Shown piece after piece: positions 16,185 through 25,082 of a DNA stretch of 64,000 nt (positions within the stretch are counted from its first letter, which is position 1; each line of letters begins with the position of its first letter). A program made the position numbers and the translations under genes. The notes beneath the pieces are model-generated. The model made no database searches. It was given only the letters and a program-made list of their open reading frames with translations, and was not told the DNA's origin. Source of the DNA: Bacteroidota bacterium (GTDB lineage Bacteria > Bacteroidota > Bacteroidia > Flavobacteriales > Flavobacteriaceae); assembly GCA_023434025.1 (NCBI GenBank), contig JAEYTL010000008.1, forward strand, positions 62,001 to 126,000, in the 5' to 3' direction.

Positions 16185-16196
16185 CACCCGCATTAA

Positions 16197-16270
16197 GGCC
16201 TCGTGGCGCAACTGAATAGCGCATCTGATTACGGCTCAGAAGGTTACAGGTTTGAATCCTGTCGAGGTCA
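16197..16270 (+). tRNA. tRNA-Arg (anticodon ACG)
   Basis: A 74-nt cloverleaf. The acceptor stem GGCCTCG pairs with CGAGGTC (one G-T pair), with discriminator A. The anticodon stem TCTGA/TCAGA encloses the loop TTACGGC, giving anticodon ACG (wobble A to be converted to inosine). The T arm is ACAGG-TTTGAAT-CCTGT. CCA is not encoded. A strong terminator follows within a dozen bases. Confidence 0.93.
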
Positions 16271-16280
16271 CAAAAAACAA

Positions 16281-16313
16281 AAAACGCTAAAATTATCTTT
16301 TAGCGTTTTTTTT
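16281..16313 (+). terminator. Terminator after tRNA-Arg
   Basis: Hairpin AAAACGCTAAAA / TTTTAGCGTTTT with a five-base loop, followed by T residues. It also lies downstream of the convergent DUF4394 gene. Confidence 0.8.
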
Positions 16314-16359
16314 ATAATCAAAATACAGGTTTAAGCTTATTTAACCTAATAAGATTTAT

Positions 16360-17889
16360 TTAAAAACCAAGCCCTACAGCCATTGCGGTTACATTAACCT
16401 GAAAAGTTGAAACCTGAGTAGCTGCACCGGTCGTTAAATTGATACTGTAAACAGCACGGTTGCCATTAACGGTAAACAATCCAAAGGCCATGTTACTTGT
16501 ACCGCCAATATCAAATCCGTTATCTGCATCAATGTTGATGCCTAAGGCTCCAACCGGAACCAAAACACCATCATTAGGTGGGTTTTGAGTGTATAACATA
16601 TTGGTCTCCGAATCAACTACAAATAAAAGTGTTGTAGTGGCTGAGGCAACATTGTTGGTATATGCTGCACCCGTAATGCTCGGCATACCGGGATTTAAGT
16701 TGCCGTCTGTTGCAGCTACAGTTCCCAAATCAGGATGTAATCGTAAATTTTGACCCGTATTGCTTACTAATCGAATTCGGTCCACAGTTGGGTTAAAATC
16801 AAAACCAAACGCTGTACCGGATAATGCCGGAGATAAAACAGCACCTACCTGCGTTGCTTGACCATTAGAGGTATTAATCGTCAGTAATCTGCTTTGATTG
16901 GTAATGGCATACAGCATTCCTTTGGCAGGACGAAAATCTAAACCAATAATCATTTCACCGGTCTCAAGCCCCATGATGTCTGCTTGGTTTGAAGAACCGT
17001 TTATTGGGTTAAAACGAATTAATTTGTTGTCTGCTGTAGCCGCATAGGCAACCGGATTTGTTTTGAAAGCCAAACTAATCACCGGTTGACCAAACGTACC
17101 CACCCAGCTGGCTTTTCCGGAAGTTAAATCAATCGTATATAAGCGGGATTCATTATCATCAAACGTAACGGCTAAGGCTACTGAATTATCCGGATTAATG
17201 TCAAAATCACCAATACCGTCAAAATCTACCGTTAAATCACCAACAGCCTGTAAGCCGCCATCGTTGGGTGGTGATTGGATATACAGTTTGTCTTCTTCAA
17301 AATCAATATCAAACAATTGTGTTGCAGTGGCACCTGCCATACTGTTGGTATAAGCTACCGCTCCGATTCGCGGAGAATTTCCTCCGTTGATCGATCCATC
17401 AGTTGCCACTACGGTACCAAGTTCCGGATGCAATCGTAAATTTTGTCCTGATTCTGTTACCAGTCTGATTCTATCCACAGTAGGGTTAAAATCAATCGAC
17501 GCATTGGCACCTGAAACGGCAGGGTTTAAAGGTTGATCACTCAGGGCCGTTGCCACACCGGAAACTTCATGAATAAAATATAACCTTCCGGTGCTTCCCA
17601 AACCATAAAGTTGACCGGTTGCAGGACGGTAGTCTATACTTGTTATCATTTCACCTGATTGTACTCCAGTAATGGCAACTGTACCCGAAGGAGTATTCAG
17701 ATTTTGTGCATTGTAAAATGCCAATTGATTATTGTTTGTCAAAGCAGTAAAGCTAACATTGGGAGCCATACCGGGCGTGTCGTTATCGACAATCGGTTGA
17801 GTATCATCGTCGCTGCAAGCAACAAAAGCCAGACATAAAATTGATGTTTTTACAATTTCTTGAATTGTTTTGATTGTGTTCATTTTCAT
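16360..17889 (-). CDS. Lipoprotein with two DUF4394 domains
   Basis: A 509-residue exported lipoprotein (lipobox LAFVAC, Cys about 25, followed by an Asp-rich stretch). Two homologous halves (about 44-275 and 280-509) each contain the DUF4394 pattern: SLTTNNQL-like opening, GMITGLDFRPATGQLYG-type segment, DFNPTVDRIRLV, GQNLRLHPELGTV, PPNDG and a closing TGAATQVGTF-like strand. The fold is probably a beta-propeller. Such proteins are found on cell surfaces or in membranes of Bacteroidota, but their function is not known to me. It is a single gene; a strong Cys after a short signal supports surface anchoring. Confidence 0.88.
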   Translation of the reverse strand: MKMNTIKTIQEIVKTSILCLAFVACSDDDTQPIVDNDTPGMAPNVSFTALTNNNQLAFYNAQNLNTPSGTVAITGVQSGEMITSIDYRPATGQLYGLGSTGRLYFIHEVSGVATALSDQPLNPAVSGANASIDFNPTVDRIRLVTESGQNLRLHPELGTVVATDGSINGGNSPRIGAVAYTNSMAGATATQLFDIDFEEDKLYIQSPPNDGGLQAVGDLTVDFDGIGDFDINPDNSVALAVTFDDNESRLYTIDLTSGKASWVGTFGQPVISLAFKTNPVAYAATADNKLIRFNPINGSSNQADIMGLETGEMIIGLDFRPAKGMLYAITNQSRLLTINTSNGQATQVGAVLSPALSGTAFGFDFNPTVDRIRLVSNTGQNLRLHPDLGTVAATDGNLNPGMPSITGAAYTNNVASATTTLLFVVDSETNMLYTQNPPNDGVLVPVGALGINIDADNGFDIGGTSNMAFGLFTVNGNRAVYSINLTTGAATQVSTFQVNVTAMAVGLGF

Positions 17890-18125
17890 GGTATTGAATT
17901 TTTAAGTTTCATGTATGTACGAAGCTTAGTTCACTTTGGTTTTATTATATTGAAAATAAATTTCAAACAACTGAAAAACAATAGTTTAAAAATATATTTT
18001 TTTAAATTTAAAACTATTATGACACCTTGATTACCTGAAAAACAATTAAATTAATGCTATTTCAGAACAAATTCTCTAATTGTGTTTATTTTTGAAGCCT
18101 ATTTTATCATCTAACTCACAACGTT

Positions 18126-18698
18126 ATGGCATCTGACTATATTTATGAAACAACTTTTGACAACCCTATTTTTGAACCGGAGTCGCTTCGTTACAAAGAA
18201 TTTGAATGCTGTACGTTTAACGATTGTGATTTTTCCGCTTGTGATTTTACGGGAGTGGTATTTGTAGAATGCACCTTTCACGGCTGTAATTTCAAGGAAA
18301 CCAAGATTAATTATGTTTCGTTGAGAGATGTACAATTTAACCGGTGTGATTTTACTTCGGTCAATTTTGCCATGACCGATCAGGTCATTTATAGTTTTAA
18401 TTTTACGGACTGCTTACTGGATTATGCACAATTTTATGCCTTAAAGCTCAAAAAAATGCAGTTTATCAACTGTAGTATGATTTCGGTAGATTTTATGAAC
18501 AGTGATTTAACGGAAGTATTATTTGACCATTGTAACTTAAGAAGAGCGGTGTTTTTAGATTCCAACCTTCAGAAAGCGGATTTTTACACCAGTTACGATT
18601 TTGTTATTGATCCGGAAAAAAATAAAATGAAAAGAGCAATCTTTTCAACCGAAGGCTTAAAAGGATTGCTCTCTAAATATGATTTGGTAATCAAATAG
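18126..18698 (+). CDS. Pentapeptide-repeat protein
   Basis: A 190-residue cytoplasmic protein built from A(D/N)LXX-type repeats in which every fifth residue is Phe or Leu: FNDCDFSACDFTGVVFVECT, FHGCNFKETKIN, FNRCDFTSVNFAM, FNFTDCLLDYAQF, FDHCNLRRAVFLDSNLQKADF. These stack into a right-handed quadrilateral beta-helix. The unusually Cys-rich repeats are shared with Qnr/McbG-like proteins, but no DNA gyrase role can be claimed. TATTTTTG at 18087-18094 is a possible -7 element. It ends one base before the convergent OmpA-family gene. Confidence 0.9.
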   Translation: MASDYIYETTFDNPIFEPESLRYKEFECCTFNDCDFSACDFTGVVFVECTFHGCNFKETKINYVSLRDVQFNRCDFTSVNFAMTDQVIYSFNFTDCLLDYAQFYALKLKKMQFINCSMISVDFMNSDLTEVLFDHCNLRRAVFLDSNLQKADFYTSYDFVIDPEKNKMKRAIFSTEGLKGLLSKYDLVIK

Positions 18699-18699
18699 C

Positions 18700-20580
18700 T
18701 TATTTCAGAATAATAAACTCACAACGCCGGTTAATCGAATGTTCAACTTCAGAACAGTTGTCGCCACATCTGATTAACGGAACCCGTTCGCCATAGCCTC
18801 TGGACCGCATTCTGTTTCGGCTGATTCCGTTGGAAACCAGGTATTCCAATGCGGCACCGGCTCTGTCATGCGACAACCTTAAATTATATGCGTCAGAAGC
18901 TCTGGAATCGGTGTGAGCCCCTAATTCAATTTCCATTCGCGGGTATTTCTTCATGATGGCCACCAACACATCCAAGGTTCTGGCTGCTTCTTCTTTAATA
19001 TCCCATTTGTTCAAATCAAAGTAAATATTTTCCAACTGAATATAAACCAGCCCGTCATCCTTGGTTACAATAATTTCTTCTGCATCATCATAGGACTCAA
19101 TCTCCAGTTCAATGGTAAAACGAACCCTTCCGTCGTCCGTCGTTTCAAATGTTTCTTCTTTTGAGGCATAAAAATCTCTGTCTGCCACAATTTTATACTT
19201 GGTGTTTGGTTCTGTATTAAACACATAATCAGCATTCTGCCCCACAACCAGCTGACCGATTAGTTTATCGTCCATATCATATAATGTCACGGTTGTACCG
19301 GGAAGCAGTTCTTTGGTTACTTTATCCCGTACATCACCTTCAACAATAAACCGCCGTTGGTTTTCTTCCCGGATAAATGAATACAGATTATCCGTACCTT
19401 TCCGGTTGGAAGCAAAATAACCTAAATTTTCGCCTGCTTTCAGCACATAGGCAAAGTCATCCATTCCGGTATTGATGGTTTCTCCCAGATTGATTGGTTT
19501 TGCAAAAACACTATCATATACCCTTGCCATAAAAATATCTAGCCCGCCCAAACCTTGTAAACCGTCAGAAGCAAAATACAATGTTCCGTCTTCTGCTACA
19601 AAAGGAAATTGTTCCCGGTGGATGGTGTTAATATTATCGCCTAAATTTTGTGGTTCAGAATAGTTACCGTCTTCTAAAATATCAACATAAAACAAATCAA
19701 AAGAGCCCAATGAACCGGGTCTGTCACTTGAAAAATACAATTTCTTTTCATCAACGCTCAAGGCAGGATGTTGTGTGGAAAACTGATCACTTGAAAAAGG
19801 TAACTCACTTACATTTGTCCATTCATTATCTACCCATTCGGCTTTAAAAAGTTTTACTGAGGCAAATTTTTCATTTCCTACTTGTATTTGTTTATCGTTG
19901 GTTCTGCTGAAATACATTGTCTTACCGTCCTTTGTAAAAACGGCATTACTTTCATGTGTTTTGGTATTGATTTGTGTTGAAAACGGTTTAATGTTTTCCA
20001 GAATACCTTCTTTGGAAACAGTGGCTTCATACAAATCCAAATAAGGTTTTTCATTCCATCTATAAAGCGGGCTTTCTGCATTTCGCAAAGAAGCAAAAAC
20101 AACTTTCTCGCCAAAAAAAGAAATTCCGAAATCGCCCGTACTGTTACTTCTGGTCATTTGATTAACCTTGTAATTATAAGGAACGATATTATTGAGATGT
20201 TCCTTGAACTTTTTGGTATCTACAGGATATTTCAAATAATCGCTCATGACTTTATCTCCTTTTTCATATTCCTCAATTCCTTTTAAAGCATGGGCATAAC
20301 GAAAATAATATTCCGGCTTTACACTGTCTTTATATTTAAAAACCAGGTTACCGTAATTATCCGCAGCAAACTTCATCTGTGCATTGTAATAATAGCAATC
20401 GCCTAAATTTTCCAATACCTTTTGGTCTTGATTCTGTTTGAATTTTTCATACATTTTTGCAGCTTCCACATAGGCTCTGTTGGCAAAAAGTTCATCTGCC
20501 TTTTTAAGCGTCGGTTTTTGAGCCAGAATAACTTGGCTCATTAACAAAAAGAAAATAATAATAGGTCTGTTATTTCTCAT
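18700..20580 (-). CDS. OmpA-family protein of a PorP/SprF cluster
   Basis: A 626-residue envelope protein. Start set at the ATG before RNNRPIIIFFLLMSQVILAQ (signal peptide), ten bases after the PorP/SprF gene; an earlier in-frame start overlaps that gene. Domains in order: TPR-like helices (about 25-130), PD40/WD40-like beta-propeller repeats (about 145-390, e.g. TMYFSRTND, KLYFSSDRPGSLGSFDLFYV, LYFASDGLQGLGGLDIFMA), a carboxypeptidase-regulatory-like beta domain (about 405-500), and a C-terminal OmpA peptidoglycan-binding domain (IYFDLNKWDI, HTDSRASDAYNLRLSHDRA, SRGYGERVPL, NRRCEFIIL). It probably ties a surface complex to peptidoglycan and is last in a four-gene operon. Confidence 0.92.
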   Translation of the reverse strand: MRNNRPIIIFFLLMSQVILAQKPTLKKADELFANRAYVEAAKMYEKFKQNQDQKVLENLGDCYYYNAQMKFAADNYGNLVFKYKDSVKPEYYFRYAHALKGIEEYEKGDKVMSDYLKYPVDTKKFKEHLNNIVPYNYKVNQMTRSNSTGDFGISFFGEKVVFASLRNAESPLYRWNEKPYLDLYEATVSKEGILENIKPFSTQINTKTHESNAVFTKDGKTMYFSRTNDKQIQVGNEKFASVKLFKAEWVDNEWTNVSELPFSSDQFSTQHPALSVDEKKLYFSSDRPGSLGSFDLFYVDILEDGNYSEPQNLGDNINTIHREQFPFVAEDGTLYFASDGLQGLGGLDIFMARVYDSVFAKPINLGETINTGMDDFAYVLKAGENLGYFASNRKGTDNLYSFIREENQRRFIVEGDVRDKVTKELLPGTTVTLYDMDDKLIGQLVVGQNADYVFNTEPNTKYKIVADRDFYASKEETFETTDDGRVRFTIELEIESYDDAEEIIVTKDDGLVYIQLENIYFDLNKWDIKEEAARTLDVLVAIMKKYPRMEIELGAHTDSRASDAYNLRLSHDRAGAALEYLVSNGISRNRMRSRGYGERVPLIRCGDNCSEVEHSINRRCEFIILK

Positions 20581-20590
20581 TTTTATTTCT

Positions 20591-21547
20591 TTAGAAAAAT
20601 CGTGGGGATTTGTCATATCCGTTCATATTTCCTTTTTTATTCAAATCAAACAATAACATAATCTCATGACTGCCGGAATTGAACCTTCCTAAATTAGAAA
20701 GTGTATAATCATAGGCGTAACCGATCCGCAACGAAGGTGAAATTTTAAAATTTACCAATCCGCTTACAGAATCATCCCAACGGTATCCTGCTCCTATCTC
20801 AAACACATTGTTGATCAAAAAGTTGGTTGTGATGTCAAAAGACATCGGAGCTCCGGTAGCGGCTTTGGTCATAAAAGCGGGTTTAAACTTCAGGTTATCA
20901 TTTAAATTAAATACGTACCCACCTGTCAAAAAATAATGAATTTCTTCAACACCTGTTGCAATAATGCCGTCTTGTCTTTCCAAATGCTTGGTTCGCAATA
21001 AATTCGGGCTGGATAACCCCAGGTAATAATTTTCACCAAAATAAAAAGCCCCCACCCCAACGTTGGGGAACGTTCTGCTTAAATTATTGGCAAAAGCCGG
21101 ATCCGGAAGATCATCAGAATAAACAAACCCGTTAAAACTCGTACTGAAAAAAGTGGCTCCTCCTTTGATTCCAAAAGAGAGTTTATTGCTTTCATTTAAT
21201 TTTAACACATAGGCAAAATCAACAAAAACATTGGTTTCGTTCACCACATCACCAATCTGGTCATGAATGACAGAAAGCCCCATTTCTGTTTTTTTGGCAA
21301 GGGGTGAATGAGCAAAAAAAGAACCCGTTGTAGGACCGCCAACTGACCCTACCCATTGTGCCCGATAAAGTGCTCCAAAATTGATGACATCAGGATTATC
21401 GGTAGCATAAGCCGGATTCAGCACACTCATATTATACATATATTGTGTGTATTGCGAATCCTGTTGAGCCTCCGCCGTAAAAAAGAGGAGTAAGAGGAAG
21501 AATAGAATTTTATGTTTCAAACGTTTTTTCATAACCAATGTTGTCAT
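20591..21547 (-). CDS. PorP/SprF family type IX secretion-associated membrane protein
   Basis: A 318-residue outer-membrane protein with a signal peptide (HKILFFLLLLFFTAEAQ) followed by the family opening QDSQYTQYMYNMSVLNPAYA. The body is a predicted beta-barrel, including the conserved GALYRAQWVG and SPLAKKTEMGLSVIHDQIG. In F. johnsoniae SprF is needed to secrete the adhesin SprB; genes of this family usually follow the adhesin they serve. Here the ATG overlaps the stop of the large adhesin gene (TAATG), which suggests translational coupling and a matching specificity. Confidence 0.95.
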   Translation of the reverse strand: MTTLVMKKRLKHKILFFLLLLFFTAEAQQDSQYTQYMYNMSVLNPAYATDNPDVINFGALYRAQWVGSVGGPTTGSFFAHSPLAKKTEMGLSVIHDQIGDVVNETNVFVDFAYVLKLNESNKLSFGIKGGATFFSTSFNGFVYSDDLPDPAFANNLSRTFPNVGVGAFYFGENYYLGLSSPNLLRTKHLERQDGIIATGVEEIHYFLTGGYVFNLNDNLKFKPAFMTKAATGAPMSFDITTNFLINNVFEIGAGYRWDDSVSGLVNFKISPSLRIGYAYDYTLSNLGRFNSGSHEIMLLFDLNKKGNMNGYDKSPRFF

Positions 21548-24500
21548 TATCTGCTCAGGTAAACCCTTCCCTGTAATGGTTCCCTGATACCGTCATTAAA
21601 ATTAATGATAAAGAAATAAACACCAACCGGAAGCTTGTTTCCGCCAACCTGAATTCCTTTATCTGATGTTCCGTCCCAATCCTGAGAAGCTGCATTTCCT
21701 TTGTAAAGAACATTTCCGTAACGGTTGAATATTTCTAAATCAAAATTCGGGTACAGTGTTCTGATATTTTTTATAACAAAAAAGTCGTTAATTCCGTCGC
21801 CATTTGGCGAAAAGCCATCAGGAATAATAATATCCGTACAATCTTTAATAGATACTGTTACGGCTAACCGGATTATACTTTCACAACCGGCAGCAGATTG
21901 GATAGACGCATAATAAACTTGTCCGTCAATCAAAACGGTTGAATCGGCATAAGCATTCCCGTTTACAGGAGCATCATACCAGGTAACAGGCTGCTCCGTA
22001 TTAATGCCACTGCTTAAATTGGCAATGGTTGCATTATCATCTTCGCAAAATGAGTTTCCTCCTTCAACCAGTTCCGGTGTTTCTGCGGTTTCGATGGTTA
22101 ATGTCACCGGAGTAAATGTATGCCCGGAAGTACCACAAGCATTTCCAGTATTTGAATTAATCTGATTGATGGCTATTGTAACCTCACCTGAGTCAGTCAA
22201 GACAGCGGAAGGAATAATAAAACTGCCTTCTCCGTTCAAAAAGACAACTGAAATCGTTTCGCTATGTGAAACAGCTCCTGTTAACAGATAACTTACCTGA
22301 TAAGTTCCGTCAGATAAGTTAGTGGCATTGGTAATTAAAACTGTTCCGTTTGTATTTGCACAAATTGCTGATAAAGAAATCAATGCTTCGGTTAGGGTTG
22401 CAACCGGTAAAACCTCAAAGGATACTGATACTGCCGGATTTAAATTACCACATGGTGATGCTTCGCCGGTAATGGCATTCACGGTCAAAGTATAACTCCC
22501 GGCGGTTGGAAAAACAGTGTCCGGAATGGTAAACTGTCCAGAACCACCGCTGATGATTACATCACCGGAATTTCCGTTTACCGGATTTGCATTTGGTATT
22601 GCATAAACAAACCGGTATGTTCCGTCTGCAAGATTTGTTGCTCCCGAAATCTGAACTGTAACCATTGTTCCGATACAAACATTCTGAATTGTTAAATCAT
22701 TATTTGTTAATGTCAATGCCGGTAAAATTTCAATATCAAAAGATAATCCGTCTAATATGGTTGAACAGTTTGTATCGGTATTTAAAATTGAATCTAATGT
22801 TAATGTTGTTATACCTGAATTTGCCAGCTGTGCAGCATCTATTTCAAAACCGGCTTCGCCATCCACTACTGTAAGCAACACTGATTGACCGGCAAATATA
22901 TTGCTTCCGGTAAGTGAATAAATCAATGCATAATTCCCGTCTGCCAAATTGAAAATGGTAACGGTTGAATTTTCTCCCTGACAAATGGGGGATTGCACAA
23001 GCACATCTTCCGGAGCAATTTCCGATCCCTGAATAATTGTGAATTGAACCACTTCAGCATCTGTATTACAATCATTGACAATGGTGTAAATATAGGTATA
23101 TGTCCCCGGCAATAAATCAGTTATTATTACTGTATTTGTAACAGTATCTCCCTGATTGTCTGTCCATGTTCCATCCGTTTGTTGTGTTCCGTCTAGTAAT
23201 GTATTCAAATCAAACGTCCCTTCAGAAGCACAAATACTTTGAATTCCTGTAAAATTCCCTGCATTGGCAGTTGATTCTATGGTTATGCTTATACTGGCTG
23301 TACTGTTCGCACACGGTGGGGTACCGATTAAGGTATAAACATAAACTCCCGCCGGGTCAACACCCGGGTCAAACACTCCCGTGCCACTGGCTAAGGCCGG
23401 TGACCAGCTCCCGCCTGTCTCCGGACTGTTGCCCAGTAAGGTGAACAGGTCAACAACCGGACTGGTCTCACACAAGGTGATGCTGCCGTCTGTTCCTGCG
23501 TTGGGGATGGGGTTGATTGTGACCGTGACTGTGGTGCTTTGCGGGGTACAGGGAGCTGTGCCACTCACCGTATAGGTATAGGTACCGGCCGGGTCAACAC
23601 TTGGGTCAAACACTCCTGTCCCACTGGCTAAAGCCGGTGACCAGCTTCCACCTGTATCTGGTGTACCGCCTAACGAATTGAATAAATCTTCCGGTGCTCC
23701 GTTTGCACAAAAAACAGCTGTAGCGGCTTCCCCAGGGTTTGGAGTCGGGTTAACCGTGACCGTGACACGGGCTGTACTGTTCTCACACGGTGGAGTGCCG
23801 ATTAAGGTATAAACATAAACTCCAGCCGGGTCAACACCCGGGTCAAACACTCCCGTGCCACTGGCTAAGGCCGGTGACCAGCTCCCGCCTGTCTCCGGAC
23901 TGTTGCCCAGTAAGGTAAACAGGTCAACAACCGGACTGGTCTCACACAAGGTGATGCTGCCGTCTGTTCCTGCGTTGGGGATGGGGTTGATGGTTATGGT
24001 AACTGTAGCTGTATCAGTCGGACATTCTGTTGAAGAACTCACACTATACGTAAAAACATAAGGGCTCCCCGACAATGATAACTGTGTTAAATCCAATGTT
24101 CCTGAATTTCCGTTATCCGTCGGAAAAGGGCCTGTCCATTCTCCTGTATTAAAAGGAGTCCCACCTAAATAACTGTATAAATCAATAAAATTAACTGAAG
24201 ATAAATCATCTTCACAAAACGAAACTGTTCCAGCAGAACCAGCATTATTTTGAGGTTGGATTGAAACCAATACTTCTAATCTTTCTTCGCTTTCGCAAGG
24301 CGGATCTACTGTTGTTGCATAGTAGGTTTGACCATCAATCAATGGAGTGTCCATATCTAACGGTAAGGCAGAAGAACTTGTGAGGTACCAGTTATTATTT
24401 CCGGTAGCATTTAAATCGGCTACGGTTGGCGGGCTTGAAGGATTGAAACAAAAAGACTGAACAGCAGCTCCTTTTGGTACTGGAACAACTCCAACACTGA

Positions 24501-25059
24501 CAAAAACAGAAAGTCGGGATGTCTGACATCCTGTATCCGGGTTCGTCTGATTGGCATAATAAATCGTATTAGGTACTAAAACGGTGCCTGGAGCCAACGG
24601 AGAACCTCCGTTAGGCACATTGTACCATTGCACATTATTACCTACAGCAATTAAACTGGCGATAGTTGCCTGGCTGGGAAAATCGACACAGACACCTTGA
24701 AAATTCTGTCCCGTTGGTGCTGAGTAAATCGTCACTACAACTCTGACCCTGCTTCCACAATTACCGGAACTATTATCAGCAAAGTAATCTTCGCCATTCA
24801 CTAAACCGAGTCCGGGAGCCAATGGCACCGTAGAAGTGTTTGTAGCAAACCATGCCACCCCTCCCCCATTGTTTGTTGCCTGCAAACTGGCAATTGTAGG
24901 TGACTGAATATCACAAAATGATTGATTTAAGTTTGTAACCGTCGGACATTGCGAAAATACTTCACCTCCTGATAGTAGTAAAAAAAGGAACAATAATTTA
25001 ACCTTTCCTACAATATTTTTAATTTTAAAAAAAGAAACTATTTTGTATAAATAACCCAT
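21547..25059 (-). CDS. Large repeat adhesin with type B (CHU_C-like) T9SS sorting tail
   Basis: A 1170-residue secreted protein with an N-terminal signal (LLFLFLLLSGGEVFSQ, near residue 35). Residues about 38-290 are SprB-like small Cys-containing units (CxxxSQATIASL). About 290-620 are Ig-like modules, including three 79-residue copies with ETGGSWSPALASGTGVFDPG and CETSPVVDLFTLLGNSPE. Further beta-sandwich units run to about 1070. The C terminus (IPDGFSPNGDGINDFFVIKN, DLEIFNRYGNVLYKG, WDGTSDKG, LPVGVYFFII, GRVYLSR) is the type B domain that directs export by the type IX system and usually needs a partner SprF. The neighbouring PorP/SprF gene supports this. Probably a gliding or attachment adhesin. 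Confidence 0.93.
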   Translation of the reverse strand: MGYLYKIVSFFKIKNIVGKVKLLFLFLLLSGGEVFSQCPTVTNLNQSFCDIQSPTIASLQATNNGGGVAWFATNTSTVPLAPGLGLVNGEDYFADNSSGNCGSRVRVVVTIYSAPTGQNFQGVCVDFPSQATIASLIAVGNNVQWYNVPNGGSPLAPGTVLVPNTIYYANQTNPDTGCQTSRLSVFVSVGVVPVPKGAAVQSFCFNPSSPPTVADLNATGNNNWYLTSSSALPLDMDTPLIDGQTYYATTVDPPCESEERLEVLVSIQPQNNAGSAGTVSFCEDDLSSVNFIDLYSYLGGTPFNTGEWTGPFPTDNGNSGTLDLTQLSLSGSPYVFTYSVSSSTECPTDTATVTITINPIPNAGTDGSITLCETSPVVDLFTLLGNSPETGGSWSPALASGTGVFDPGVDPAGVYVYTLIGTPPCENSTARVTVTVNPTPNPGEAATAVFCANGAPEDLFNSLGGTPDTGGSWSPALASGTGVFDPSVDPAGTYTYTVSGTAPCTPQSTTVTVTINPIPNAGTDGSITLCETSPVVDLFTLLGNSPETGGSWSPALASGTGVFDPGVDPAGVYVYTLIGTPPCANSTASISITIESTANAGNFTGIQSICASEGTFDLNTLLDGTQQTDGTWTDNQGDTVTNTVIITDLLPGTYTYIYTIVNDCNTDAEVVQFTIIQGSEIAPEDVLVQSPICQGENSTVTIFNLADGNYALIYSLTGSNIFAGQSVLLTVVDGEAGFEIDAAQLANSGITTLTLDSILNTDTNCSTILDGLSFDIEILPALTLTNNDLTIQNVCIGTMVTVQISGATNLADGTYRFVYAIPNANPVNGNSGDVIISGGSGQFTIPDTVFPTAGSYTLTVNAITGEASPCGNLNPAVSVSFEVLPVATLTEALISLSAICANTNGTVLITNATNLSDGTYQVSYLLTGAVSHSETISVVFLNGEGSFIIPSAVLTDSGEVTIAINQINSNTGNACGTSGHTFTPVTLTIETAETPELVEGGNSFCEDDNATIANLSSGINTEQPVTWYDAPVNGNAYADSTVLIDGQVYYASIQSAAGCESIIRLAVTVSIKDCTDIIIPDGFSPNGDGINDFFVIKNIRTLYPNFDLEIFNRYGNVLYKGNAASQDWDGTSDKGIQVGGNKLPVGVYFFIINFNDGIREPLQGRVYLSR
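23296..23517 (-). repeat. 222-bp internal repeat, copy 1
   Basis: Almost identical to 23770-23991 (offset 474 bases, about five mismatches by eye, near 98 percent). It lies inside the adhesin gene and encodes one 79-residue Ig-like module plus part of the next. The middle module between the copies is more diverged. Confidence 0.85.
23770..23991 (-). repeat. 222-bp internal repeat, copy 2
   Basis: Partner of 23296-23517. The length of 474 bases between copies equals two 79-codon modules, so recombination between copies would delete or add two modules in frame. Confidence 0.85.
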
Positions 25060-25082
25060 AAAATAAATTGAGTTTACTGTCT

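Noticed and set aside
17990..18025. AATAGTTT / AAACTATT dyad in AT-rich DNA between the DUF4394 and pentapeptide genes
   Set aside because: The arms are short and the region is almost pure A/T, so pairing by chance is likely.
23381..24061. Two nearly identical plus-strand frames opposite the adhesin gene
   Set aside because: They are antisense shadows of the repeated adhesin modules and have no start-site or promoter support.
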